DNA of 19,651 nt. Source: Candidatus Hydrogenedentota bacterium (GTDB lineage: Bacteria; Hydrogenedentota; Hydrogenedentia; Hydrogenedentiales; CAITNO01). The translations under genes and the position numbers were made by a program. Shown here one piece after another: positions 1-7,851 of the stretch. Under the pieces are notes generated by a model. That model was not told the DNA's origin. It saw only the letters and a list, made by a program, of their open reading frames with translations, and ran no database searches. The DNA lies in NCBI GenBank assembly GCA_903922535.1, contig CAIXUF010000206.1, positions 1 through 19,651 on the forward strand, in the 5' to 3' direction. Position 1 is the stretch's first letter; every line of letters starts with the position of its first letter.

Positions 1-56
1 CCATCAGGGCTCGCAGGGGACTTGCACCCCTTAGATTCGCGCCATGCTTGGCACAC
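1..56 (-). mobile_element. 5' end of a group II intron (partial, runs off the left edge)
   Basis: Read on the minus strand from 56 downwards, the sequence begins GTGTGCC, then AAGCATGGC, and continues to a small hairpin, AGGGG - loop TGCAAGT - CCCCT. This order (GUGYG start, GCAUGG segment, GGGG-UGMAAGU-CCCC hairpin) is what I know from the 5' ends of bacterial group II introns, especially those with GUGCGCC-type starts. The proposed splice boundary lies 8 nt beyond the perfect terminator hairpin of the decaheme gene on the same strand. Group IIC introns characteristically insert just downstream of terminator stem-loops, so the position fits. Only 56 nt are visible, so neither the reverse transcriptase ORF nor domain V can be checked, and it could be a fragment. 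Confidence 0.6.
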
Positions 57-64
57 AAGGAAAC

Positions 65-90
65 GGCCCGGAGTCGGGTGACTCCGGGCC
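65..90 (-). terminator. Terminator hairpin of the downstream decaheme gene
   Basis: A perfect 11-bp stem (GGCCCGGAGTC paired with GACTCCGGGCC) closes a 4-nt loop, starting 23 nt after the stop codon of the decaheme cytochrome gene. On the minus strand it is followed by GTTTCCTT, a modest T-rich tail. Nearly the same hairpin follows the paralogous gene at 3110-3135. The putative group II intron starts directly after this tail. Confidence 0.75.
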
Positions 91-112
91 GCATGTCTGA
101 TTGTCACAGGGT

Positions 113-2659
113 TCAGGGAGTCAGGGCATGGACCGTTGCCACCGCTGCCGGCCTGCCCGCGCCGTGGCACTCGGCGCAGGTTTCAAAGGCTTGGGCCTGT
201 TCCGTGTTGACCACGGCATGCATGTCGTCAAGCAGGCTGTCATGGCACGACGTGCATGCGGCCCGCTCGGGCAGAATCGTTGTGGTGCTGCCGTCGTCGT
301 TCGAGATTAGGGTGGGCATCGCTTCGGGGGCAAGCGGCGGGGTCACGTTGTGGCTGCCGTGGCAGATGGCGCACTTCTGGAGCAGGCCGGGGAAGCGCAC
401 GTCGTTTGCGACGAAGCTGCCGACGCTGAACGGCCGCATCAGGTTTTCACCCCTGTGGAACTTGTGCAGCATGTCCTTCAGGCTGATTTCGCCGGCGCTG
501 GGGTTGTGGCACATCTCGCAGACCTCCACACCGAGGCGCGAGCCGCCGTGGCCGCGGATCGTTTCGCCGTGGCACTTGGCGCACAGGGCGTCATCGACGA
601 TGGTGCGGTGCGGCACGGGCGTGCTGCCGTCCACGGTGAAGAACCGGATGCCGTTGTCCTTAAGACCCTGCTCTTCAGTGTTTCCTTCCGTATCCACGAA
701 GTCCACGCGCCCGGTCATAGCGACGGCGAAAGTGATGCCCGCATCGAGCGGCAGTTTCTTCTTGAAGATGTACTGGTACGCCCCGGTCGGACTGGTTGTG
801 TTGACAAGGGTGCCCGTCGGACTCCCGGCCACCCTGTTGATTGTTTCATTCGAATTCGTCGTGTACTCGGACGCCGGCCATGCAACGATGGCCCCTGCGC
901 GGGCAACGGGAGTGATGTCGGTGATGGGTGTCCCGTCGCCGTTCTTGGCCAGGAAGTCGATTGTCAGCGTGCCGTCGGCCGGGTTGACGGAAACATTGGC
1001 AAGCTGCAGGTCAAGGCCCGGGTTCTCAGCAAGTTCTTCAACAGGAACGTGGTTCTCGGCAATTGGGGCCACGCCCGGAGCGGTCGGTGTGTGGCAGGTG
1101 ACGCACTGGCTGTCATCGGCCTGCAAAAAGTTGAACGGATGGTTCGTGTACCCGGCCGGCGTCGCGGTCGGATCGCCAAACCAGGTGCGGTCATGGCAGG
1201 AGCCGCAGGCAGCCCTGGTGGGCCTGTCAAAATAGTCTGCCTGCGTGTTTATGGCCTTGTTCTGCGGGCCGGCCACGTGGCAGATGTCGCAGGAGCGGAT
1301 ATCCTGCGGCAACGTGACCGTCGAGTAGTCATTGACCGAGTTGCCGTAACCGATGATCTGGTACGGGGTGCCGGCAAGGACGCTGGGCAGGTTCTTGCCC
1401 ATATGGATCTTGTGGATAAACACCTTCATGTCCACGGTGTTGCCCGTGTCCGGATCGGTGGTGCCCGGGTTGTGGCAGAGAATGCACAGCTTGACCTCGG
1501 TGCGGTTTCCGCCGTGCAACCCCAGCCGGGTATGGCAGTTGTTGCACTTCTCGGTGGCGGTAATGCCGCGTGAGACAGCGACGGGGTTGCCGTCGGGACG
1601 CCACTCGAAGGTTGCGTTGTTGGAGGGGTATGTCAGGCCGTCCAGCGCGGAAAGGCGCGCAAGCTGGCAGCCCACCGCATGCGTGACGGTCCTGCTATAG
1701 TCGGCCGGAAGGGCTGTCTTGAACTTGTACGTGTAGGTCCCTTCGCCGTCTTGCGTCAAACCGGCGGCTCCGGCACTGTCATAGGTGGCTTGGAGTGCTT
1801 TCACACTCGGATCCGCGGCGGCGGCCACCGTCTTCGAGATGTAGCTGATGTACTGGGCGGAGTTGCCTGCGGCCGGTGTCTCGTCCAAGTGCGCGATGAT
1901 GAAACGCACTTCGCTGAATTCGACCGGCGGAATGACATCGCCGCGGTCATTTGTGGCCGTAAACCTGACTTCGGGCCGGAGGTCCGCAGGAATCACAACG
2001 CCGGTGATGTTGGTTTTGAATCCCGCGGGGATAAGCGGTGTGGTGCCGATTTCGCCGCCCGGCGTTAGCACCGAAATGGTCGTCGAGGCTGTGACGCCAC
2101 TCACGGAGCCGGTCGCGGTGACGGTGGAGACACCGGCTGCAAGCGCGGTAACGGTAATGGTGCTGCCGGCGGTGGCGCCCAGTCCCACTGCGGTCGGATT
2201 CGTCTGGCCCCAAGTGAACGTGTCGGCCGGGTTGTTCGATGCCGCGCTCAGCGCCAGCGCCTGTCCGGTTTCCAGCGCGACAGAGGAGGACGAGACCGTC
2301 ACAACCGTCGGCTCGGGCTCCACGGGGGTCGTGGGGACGGAGATGGTTGCAGTGGCCACCCCGCCGCTCTTGGAGCCGGTCACGGTGATTGTGGTGACGC
2401 CCGGTGCAACCGCCGTGACAGTCACGGCCAGCCCCGTTGTGGCGTCAATGGTCGCCACCGCCGGGTTGCTGTTTGTCCAGGCAAACGGGGCATCCGCCGC
2501 GTCCGTGGAGGACGCCGTCAGCGTCAGGCTCTGGGCAACCTGCAACGTTGCCGCCAGCGGGGTAACGCTCACCACGCCGATTATGGCTGTGGGACACCCC
2601 GTGACACATACGCACACGAGGGCCAGCACCATCAACATCTTCACACCGCGTAGACTCAT
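113..2659 (-). CDS. OmcA/MtrC-family decaheme c-type cytochrome, outer-membrane lipoprotein (copy 1)
   Basis: Predicted extracellular electron-transfer terminal reductase of 848 aa. The start is the ATG at 2659, chosen because AGGAGGT lies 9 nt upstream and a lipoprotein signal peptide follows (MSLRGVKM, hydrophobic core, lipobox VTGC with Cys22). Two bacterial Ig-like (BIG2-type) repeats occupy about residues 29-108 and 119-198. Ten CXXCH heme sites follow in two groups of five: 372, 392, 457, 485, 519, and then 693, 714, 763, 802, 828. About 170 residues of presumed beta-structure separate the groups. This is the beta/pentaheme/beta/pentaheme plan of OmcA and MtrC, with Ig repeats added at the N-terminus, probably as a stalk on the cell surface. 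It is a close paralogue of the next upstream gene. The surface location and acceptor are inferred from the family; soluble metals, minerals or partner cells are all possible. Confidence 0.93.
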   Translation of the reverse strand: MSLRGVKMLMVLALVCVCVTGCPTAIIGVVSVTPLAATLQVAQSLTLTASSTDAADAPFAWTNSNPAVATIDATTGLAVTVTAVAPGVTTITVTGSKSGGVATATISVPTTPVEPEPTVVTVSSSSVALETGQALALSAASNNPADTFTWGQTNPTAVGLGATAGSTITVTALAAGVSTVTATGSVSGVTASTTISVLTPGGEIGTTPLIPAGFKTNITGVVIPADLRPEVRFTATNDRGDVIPPVEFSEVRFIIAHLDETPAAGNSAQYISYISKTVAAAADPSVKALQATYDSAGAAGLTQDGEGTYTYKFKTALPADYSRTVTHAVGCQLARLSALDGLTYPSNNATFEWRPDGNPVAVSRGITATEKCNNCHTRLGLHGGNRTEVKLCILCHNPGTTDPDTGNTVDMKVFIHKIHMGKNLPSVLAGTPYQIIGYGNSVNDYSTVTLPQDIRSCDICHVAGPQNKAINTQADYFDRPTRAACGSCHDRTWFGDPTATPAGYTNHPFNFLQADDSQCVTCHTPTAPGVAPIAENHVPVEELAENPGLDLQLANVSVNPADGTLTIDFLAKNGDGTPITDITPVARAGAIVAWPASEYTTNSNETINRVAGSPTGTLVNTTSPTGAYQYIFKKKLPLDAGITFAVAMTGRVDFVDTEGNTEEQGLKDNGIRFFTVDGSTPVPHRTIVDDALCAKCHGETIRGHGGSRLGVEVCEMCHNPSAGEISLKDMLHKFHRGENLMRPFSVGSFVANDVRFPGLLQKCAICHGSHNVTPPLAPEAMPTLISNDDGSTTTILPERAACTSCHDSLLDDMHAVVNTEQAQAFETCAECHGAGRPAAVATVHALTP

Positions 2660-2668
2660 GACCACGAT

Positions 2669-2675
2669 ACCTCCT
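2669..2675 (-). promoter_or_regulatory. Ribosome binding site AGGAGGT, fixes the start at 2659
   Basis: AGGAGGT on the minus strand ends 9 nt before the ATG at 2659. An in-frame ATG at 2737 lacks such a site and would place 26 extra residues in front of the signal peptide. Confidence 0.85.
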
Positions 2676-2743
2676 GATTGTTGTTCTCGAAGCCCGATTG
2701 GCTGTCGCCGGTATTGTACAGTATTCTCAGTCCCCAAAAATGC

Positions 2744-2772
2744 ATTCTTTACCAGCCCCGAAATGCTGTCAA
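2744..2772 (-). promoter_or_regulatory. Candidate sigma-70-type promoter for decaheme gene copy 1
   Basis: On the minus strand a perfect TTGACA (2767-2772) is separated by 17 nt from AAGAAT (2744-2749), which matches TATAAT at four of six positions. It would give a leader of roughly 75-80 nt before the ATG at 2659. No equally good pair was found upstream of the paralogue, so the two genes may be expressed differently. Confidence 0.45.
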
Positions 2773-3109
2773 AATCCTCCGACTTTCAGACCGCCTCGGT
2801 GTGGCGAGACAGATGGTCGGACAAACACAAAACAGTAAACATGCCGTCCGAAGGGATAATTCCCCTGGCATCCGGTATTGCGTTGCTGCGGCGCACACGA
2901 TGGCATTTCCCCTGCTGCAACATGGATGGCCGTCCAACGGCTTCTGGTCAGGCTGCGTTTCGGGCACGGGTGCGTCTTGCGGTTGTGTTGCCCAAGGTCA
3001 ACATTATTCTGATCTTCCCTGCCAGTGTAATTCAGTAGCCCGAGCACCTTGTCAGGGCAATCGACAACTTTTTGCGGCATTTGCCACAAACCGCACCCCA
3101 AGAAGGGGC
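2773..3109. other. Intergenic stretch with no recognisable gene
   Basis: Between the promoter of copy 1 and the terminator of copy 2 lie about 340 nt. Short open frames exist on both strands, but none has a convincing ribosome site or a protein sequence I recognise. A small CCCC-AAGAA-GGGG hairpin (3096-3108) sits next to the copy 2 terminator. Confidence 0.5.
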
Positions 3110-3135
3110 GGCCCGGAGTCGGATGACTCCGGGCC
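3110..3135 (-). terminator. Terminator hairpin of decaheme gene copy 2
   Basis: A perfect 11-bp stem, GGCCCGGAGTC with GACTCCGGGCC, around the loop GGAT starts 27 nt after the stop codon at 3162. It differs from the hairpin at 65-90 only in one loop base. No long T tract follows on the minus strand, but a second small hairpin (3096-3108) does, so it may act as a tandem terminator or as an mRNA-stabilising structure. Confidence 0.65.
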
Positions 3136-3161
3136 GCCGGTCACATCAGGATATTATGGGA

Positions 3162-5714
3162 TCAAGGGGCAAGCGCATGCACCGTGGCGACCGCCTCAGC
3201 CTTGCCCGGACCGTGGCAGACCTCGCAGGCCTCAACACCCTGCGCCGCATCCGCATTGGTCACGGCGTGGATGTCCACGACCAGGCTGTCATGGCAGGAG
3301 GTGCAGGCCGCCCGCTCGGGCAGAATCGTCGTGGTGGTGCTGTCATCGTTCGTGATGACCGTCGGCTGCGCAGCGGCGTTAAGCGGCAGGTCCACGCTGT
3401 TCTTGCCGTGGCAGATGGAGCACTGCTGGCGCAGGCCGGGGAAGCGCACATCGTTGGCGACGAAGCTGCCGACGCTGAAGGGGCGCGCCAGACTCTCGCC
3501 CGTGTGGAACTTGTGCAGCATGTCCTTGAGGCAGATCTCGCCGGCACTGGGATTGTGGCACATCTCGCAGACGCCCACACCGAGGCGCGAACCGCCGTGG
3601 CCGCGGATCGTTTCGCCGTGGCACTTGGCGCACTGGGTATCATCAACGACCTGGCGGTGCGGCACGGGCTTGCCGCCATCAGTCGTGAAGAACTGCAGGC
3701 TGTTGTCCGCAAGGCCCTGTTCCTGCGTGTTCCCGTCCGGATCAGTGAAGTTCTGACGCCCGGTCATCGCGATACCGAAGGTGATGCCCGCATCGAGCGG
3801 CAGTTTCTGCTTGAAGATGTACTGGTACTCACCCGTTGGGCTGGTGGTATTGACGAGGGTGCCCGTCGCCGTTCCGCCGGTTTTGACAATCGTTTCATTC
3901 GCGTTGTGCGCGTACTCGGAGGCCGGCCATGCAACAATGGAGCCCACACGTGCCACCGGGGTCAGGTCGGCAATGGGATTGCCTTTGCCATCCTTGGCGG
4001 TGAAGTCGATCGTCAGGGTGCCGTCGGCCGGGGTGGTGGCGATGTTGGTAATATGCAGGTCAAGGCCCGGGTTTTCCGCAAGCTCTTCAGGCGTACGGTG
4101 CGCGGCGTCAATCGGCGCCACACCCGGCGCGGTCGGCGTATGGCACACGGCGCACATGCTGTCGTCGGCCTGGGCACCGCCCGAGTGGTTTGTGTAGCCT
4201 GCCGGCGTGGCCGAGACGCCGCCGAACCAAGTCCGGTCGTGGCAGGAGCCGCAGGCGGCCTGGGTGGGTTTCTTTCTATAGTCTGCCTGGGTGTTCACGG
4301 CCTTGGTGTCATCGGTGCCGCCGTGGCAGATGTTGCAGTTGCGGATGTCCTGCGGGAGGGCCACGGTTGAGTAGTCGTTGACCGAGGCGTGGTAGCCGAT
4401 GATCTGGTACGGGGTGCCCGCCACGACGCTCGGCAACTGCTCGCCCATGTGGATCTTGTGTATGAACACCTTCATGTCCACGGTGTTGCCTGAGTCCGGA
4501 TCAACGCTGCCCGGGTTGTGGCACAGGATGCACAGCCTGACCTCGCGGCGCTCTCCGCCGTGCAGTCCCAGACGCGTGTGACAGTTGTTGCACGAGTCGG
4601 TCGTGACCACCTCACGCGTGATCGTGACGGGGTTGCCGTCGGGACGCCACTCATGAATGGCATTGGCCGAGTACACCACGCTGTCCAGCGCCGAGGTGCG
4701 GTTCATCTGGGCGCCCACGACGTGGGACGCGGTCACGCTGTAGCCGGCCGGAAGGGCCGTCTTGAACTTGTAGGTGTAGGTGCCGTTGCCGTTGTCCTTC
4801 AGGCCGGCGAGACCGGCGCCGTCATAGGTGGCCTGGGTCGCCTTGATGGTCGGGTCGGCGGCCGAGGCGGCAGTGGTCGTGATGTAGCTGATGTACTGGG
4901 CTGAATTGCCCGCAGGCGGCGCCTCGTCCAAATGGGCAATGATCCAGCGGGATTCGGTGAGTTCCGTCTGGGGAATCACGTCGCCGCGGTTGTTGGTGGC
5001 GGTGAAAGTAACTTCGGCCCTGCGGTCATCGGGAATGACGACGCCGGTGACGTTGATCTTAAGCCCCGCGGGGAGGGTTGGCGTGGGGGGCGTTTCAGGG
5101 TTGGCAGTCACCACGGAAAGAGTCGCCGAGGCGGCGGTGCCGCTCACGGACCCGGTCGCGGTGATGACGGTGACGCCGACCGCAAGCGCGGTCAGGTTAA
5201 CGGTGTTGCCGGTCGTGGAGCCAAGCCCTACCGCCGCCGCATTGGTCTGCGTCCACGTGAAGGTGTCGCCTGCATTGCTGGAAGCCGCCGTCAGCGCGAG
5301 GGTCTGTCCGATTTCGAACGCCGCCGCGGAGGGGGTCACCTTCACTTGCGTCGGCTCGGGCTCCACGGGAACCGTGGGGACGGAAATGGTTGTGGTGCCC
5401 ACAATGCCGCTATTTGAACCTGTCACGGTGACAGTGGTGGTGCCCGGCGCGACCGCCGTGACACTGACCGTCGACCCCGTCGTGGCGCTAATGGTGGCCG
5501 CTGCGGGGTTGCTGTTTGTCCACGCAAACGCCGTATCCGCCGCATCCGTGGAAGACGCCGTCAGCGTCAGACTTTGGGTGGCCTCCAGCGTCGCGGCCAA
5601 CGGCGCGACACTGACTACAGTGACTGCGGGTGTGGGTGTCGGCGTGGGACACCCGGTGATACATACGGCCACGAGGGCCAGCACCATCAACATTTTCAGT
5701 CCGCGCAAACTCAT
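3162..5714 (-). CDS. OmcA/MtrC-family decaheme c-type cytochrome, outer-membrane lipoprotein (copy 2)
   Basis: Tandem paralogue of the preceding decaheme protein, 850 aa, with the same predicted role at the cell surface. The ATG at 5714 is preceded by AGGAGGT at 9 nt. The signal peptide MSLRGLKM...CITGC is almost identical to that of copy 1, with the lipidated Cys at 22. A PTPTPTPA linker follows that copy 1 lacks. Two BIG2-type repeats span about residues 31-113 and 123-201. Ten CXXCH sites lie at 375, 395, 460, 488, 521 and 695, 716, 765, 804, 830. The heme core is closely similar in protein and DNA, including runs of tens of identical bases, which points to recent duplication or gene conversion. 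An extra cysteine at about residue 728 (Ser in copy 1) is not part of a heme motif. The two copies may form alternative or heterodimeric reductases. Confidence 0.93.
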   Translation of the reverse strand: MSLRGLKMLMVLALVAVCITGCPTPTPTPAVTVVSVAPLAATLEATQSLTLTASSTDAADTAFAWTNSNPAAATISATTGSTVSVTAVAPGTTTVTVTGSNSGIVGTTTISVPTVPVEPEPTQVKVTPSAAAFEIGQTLALTAASSNAGDTFTWTQTNAAAVGLGSTTGNTVNLTALAVGVTVITATGSVSGTAASATLSVVTANPETPPTPTLPAGLKINVTGVVIPDDRRAEVTFTATNNRGDVIPQTELTESRWIIAHLDEAPPAGNSAQYISYITTTAASAADPTIKATQATYDGAGLAGLKDNGNGTYTYKFKTALPAGYSVTASHVVGAQMNRTSALDSVVYSANAIHEWRPDGNPVTITREVVTTDSCNNCHTRLGLHGGERREVRLCILCHNPGSVDPDSGNTVDMKVFIHKIHMGEQLPSVVAGTPYQIIGYHASVNDYSTVALPQDIRNCNICHGGTDDTKAVNTQADYRKKPTQAACGSCHDRTWFGGVSATPAGYTNHSGGAQADDSMCAVCHTPTAPGVAPIDAAHRTPEELAENPGLDLHITNIATTPADGTLTIDFTAKDGKGNPIADLTPVARVGSIVAWPASEYAHNANETIVKTGGTATGTLVNTTSPTGEYQYIFKQKLPLDAGITFGIAMTGRQNFTDPDGNTQEQGLADNSLQFFTTDGGKPVPHRQVVDDTQCAKCHGETIRGHGGSRLGVGVCEMCHNPSAGEICLKDMLHKFHTGESLARPFSVGSFVANDVRFPGLRQQCSICHGKNSVDLPLNAAAQPTVITNDDSTTTTILPERAACTSCHDSLVVDIHAVTNADAAQGVEACEVCHGPGKAEAVATVHALAP

Positions 5715-5723
5715 AACCACGAT

Positions 5724-5730
5724 ACCTCCT
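5724..5730 (-). promoter_or_regulatory. Ribosome binding site AGGAGGT, fixes the start at 5714
   Basis: AGGAGGT lies 9 nt before the ATG at 5714. The context is almost the same as for copy 1, so the duplicated unit includes the translation start region. The longer in-frame start at 5849 would put 45 residues ahead of the signal peptide and is not supported. Confidence 0.85.
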
Positions 5731-6352
5731 GCTTGTCGTTCATTAAAGCCCGACGGTTGATCGACAACGCTGCACAGTTTCAGCACGTTCAAGAGATGGG
5801 TTCCAAACCCAAACTCCTTAATTCTGCAAAGACCTGCTTTGTTAAACATGGCCCTTGAAGAAAAACCTCGGTTCTAAGCACTTTTCGCGTTTTGCCAAAA
5901 CTCAGACAACTTTCCCAAAAGCACTGCGTTAGATTACATGATTACCGGGCATTAGACATCCGGACAAATACTGGTAATAGCATGAAGAACACCGTACAAA
6001 ATACGCATATTCCGTGGTGAAAGCTGGTGCGCGGGACTTTCAATGGCGTAGATTTCCATCGAAGACGGGGTATTTTAATGACGGCAGGGGGGGCGGGCGG
6101 AATCAGTGCGGCACCTTGGACACAAAAACTCGCGCAGTTCGACCGGGTGAACGAACTCGGCAGATGACCGAACCCGCATCGGGGCGGCGCGGGCTCTGCG
6201 CACAATGCTTCCGCAGGCGAATGGGAGACTCTTCGGGGGCCGAGAGCCATTCCCTCTGTCGTTGCAACAATTACCCGCCGGGAAATGCCAATCAGTCTAC
6301 GCGTCGCGGAGACGGAGTTCGCCAAACGGTGGCCGCGGGCATGTCAGGCCTG
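5731..6352. other. Intergenic region of about 620 nt without a recognisable gene
   Basis: This separates the end of the cytochrome-maturation operon from decaheme copy 2. The part at 5840-6010 is AT-richer than its surroundings and is the likely promoter and control region for copy 2, but I could not identify a convincing -35/-10 pair or operator. A run of seven G (around 6088-6094) is present. Open frames here lack ribosome sites and familiar protein features. No clear terminator for the upstream operon was found. Confidence 0.5.
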
Positions 6353-7783
6353 TCACAGACCCAGTTGCTTCAGGATGTCCGGATTGGGCTCGTCCATGGC
6401 CAGCACGCTGTGGCATGCGTCGCAGTCTTGGCCGACAGCCTTGTCGTTCTTGTCCGTCAGCTTGTCGTCGTGGCAGCGGAAACATCCGGGGAACTGCTCG
6501 TGGCCCAGGTTGTTCGGATGGGTTCCCCAAGTGAGTTTCATCTTGGGGAAGACATTGCGGCTGTAAATGGCCTGGAGTTCGCGAACGGCCGTGTCTACCT
6601 TCTCGGGAGTCGACTTGACCAGGTCCGCATACTTTTCCTGGTAGAACGCATGCACCTTCTGCGCAATCTGGTCCAATTCGGTTTCCTCGCCCTTGGCGTC
6701 GGTCAATGTCTCCACGCCCAGCCGCTTGATAAAGGGCAGCGTGGCGTCGATGCGCCCGGTTTCCAGCGCCGCATCCACCTCCGTGGCCGGCAGTTTGAAA
6801 ATGTGCGACGGGCGGTTGTGGCAGTCGATGCAGTCCATCTGCCGCTCTTCCGCATGGGACAGATCCTCGGGGGTGAATGCGTCCTTGGCGGCGTTGTAGA
6901 CCGTCTCGTTGCCGTCCTTCTGCACGACGCGCACCTTCGAGATCTTCTGCCGCTTGGGGTCGGGCGTGGTGTAGAACGTTTGCTTGTCGGGGCTGATGTG
7001 CCAACTGTGTATTCCCTTGCCCTGTCCGCCGCCGCCCAGATGCAGCAGCAACACGGTCTTGGTCGGCGTGTTGGCCTCATCGTCCTGGTAGTGCGTGATG
7101 ATCTTCACCCGATCTCCGACGAACTTTTCGGGCCAGTGGCACTGCTCGCAGGTGTCGCGGGACGGGCGCAGGTTTTCCACCGGGGAGGGAATGGGTGTGG
7201 GGTAACTGTGCATCGCCACGGCGAGCACCTGGCCCAGCCCGGAGACTTTGGCTTTCACGAACCACGGCGCGCCGGGGCCGATATGGCATTCCACACAGCG
7301 CAGTCGCTGATGGGGCGACGTGGTGAAGGCCGTGTATTCCGGCTGCATGACGGTATGGCATGTTTTCCCGCAGAATTCTGGCGAGTCCATGAACTGCACA
7401 CCCTGATAGGAGACCGTGCCGATGATGAGCAGGTTAAACGCGGTGAGCACCAGCACCGTCACCACGACGTGGCGCGTGTGGGGGTTGTTAAGATCGAGGA
7501 CGGGGAAGGGCGTGTCCGGCTTCTTGCCGCGGGAGCCGAACTTGTAGTCCCACAGGGCGCCCAGCGGCACCAGCAGCAGCCCGCCGACGAACACGCCCGG
7601 GAGTATCATGAACGCCATGATGCCGATGTAGGGGCCGTCCGCAACGCCAAGAAACCCCACCGCCATGCAGCTGATGATGAGGAACGCGCTTACCGCGGCC
7701 AGCATGCCGCCGAACAGGGTAAGCCAGTTGCGCCCGAACAGCGTTGCCAGGGCCGCAAAAACCATGCGTTTCTTTCGGGGCAT
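6353..7783 (-). CDS. NapC/NirT-family multiheme inner-membrane cytochrome c, ImcH-like
   Basis: Predicted quinol-oxidising inner-membrane cytochrome that passes electrons to periplasmic carriers, 476 aa. The start MPRKK at 7783 has GGAGGT 7 nt upstream. Three membrane segments lie at about 20-46, 50-76 and 105-126, followed by a periplasmic heme domain. Heme sites: an unusual CX3CH (CGKTCH, 138-143), then CXXCH at 163, 212, 318, 434 and 454. The segment FCGKTCH-x3-PEY followed by CVECHIGPGAPWFVK is typical of the NapC/NirT relatives of metal-reducing bacteria. The three-helix N-terminus and the length resemble Geobacter ImcH. It is the last gene of the lipoprotein-resB-ccsA series, 68 nt after ccsA, so it is probably co-transcribed with its own maturation factors. 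The family call is firm; the ImcH-type function is inferred. Confidence 0.85.
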   Translation of the reverse strand: MPRKKRMVFAALATLFGRNWLTLFGGMLAAVSAFLIISCMAVGFLGVADGPYIGIMAFMILPGVFVGGLLLVPLGALWDYKFGSRGKKPDTPFPVLDLNNPHTRHVVVTVLVLTAFNLLIIGTVSYQGVQFMDSPEFCGKTCHTVMQPEYTAFTTSPHQRLRCVECHIGPGAPWFVKAKVSGLGQVLAVAMHSYPTPIPSPVENLRPSRDTCEQCHWPEKFVGDRVKIITHYQDDEANTPTKTVLLLHLGGGGQGKGIHSWHISPDKQTFYTTPDPKRQKISKVRVVQKDGNETVYNAAKDAFTPEDLSHAEERQMDCIDCHNRPSHIFKLPATEVDAALETGRIDATLPFIKRLGVETLTDAKGEETELDQIAQKVHAFYQEKYADLVKSTPEKVDTAVRELQAIYSRNVFPKMKLTWGTHPNNLGHEQFPGCFRCHDDKLTDKNDKAVGQDCDACHSVLAMDEPNPDILKQLGL

Positions 7784-7790
7784 CATCCAA

Positions 7791-7796
7791 ACCTCC
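7791..7796 (-). promoter_or_regulatory. Ribosome binding site GGAGGT for the ImcH-like gene
   Basis: GGAGGT lies 4 nt from the ATG at 7786 and 7 nt from the ATG at 7783. The second spacing is better, so translation most likely starts at 7783; a start at 7786 adds one Met. Confidence 0.75.
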
Positions 7797-7851
7797 GGGC
7801 ATTTGAGCCCAATGGGAAAACCGCCGGACCTGTTCTTTTGTCTCCGGCGCC

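Noticed and set aside
5860..5930. Sigma-54 (-24/-12) promoter before decaheme copy 2
   Set aside because: A TTGGCA-like box is present on the minus strand, but the required TTGC at the correct spacing is absent.
5942..6325. 127-aa minus-strand open frame in the intergenic region upstream of decaheme copy 2
   Set aside because: It has no ribosome site and no recognisable domain, and the region is AT-richer and more likely regulatory. It cannot be fully excluded.
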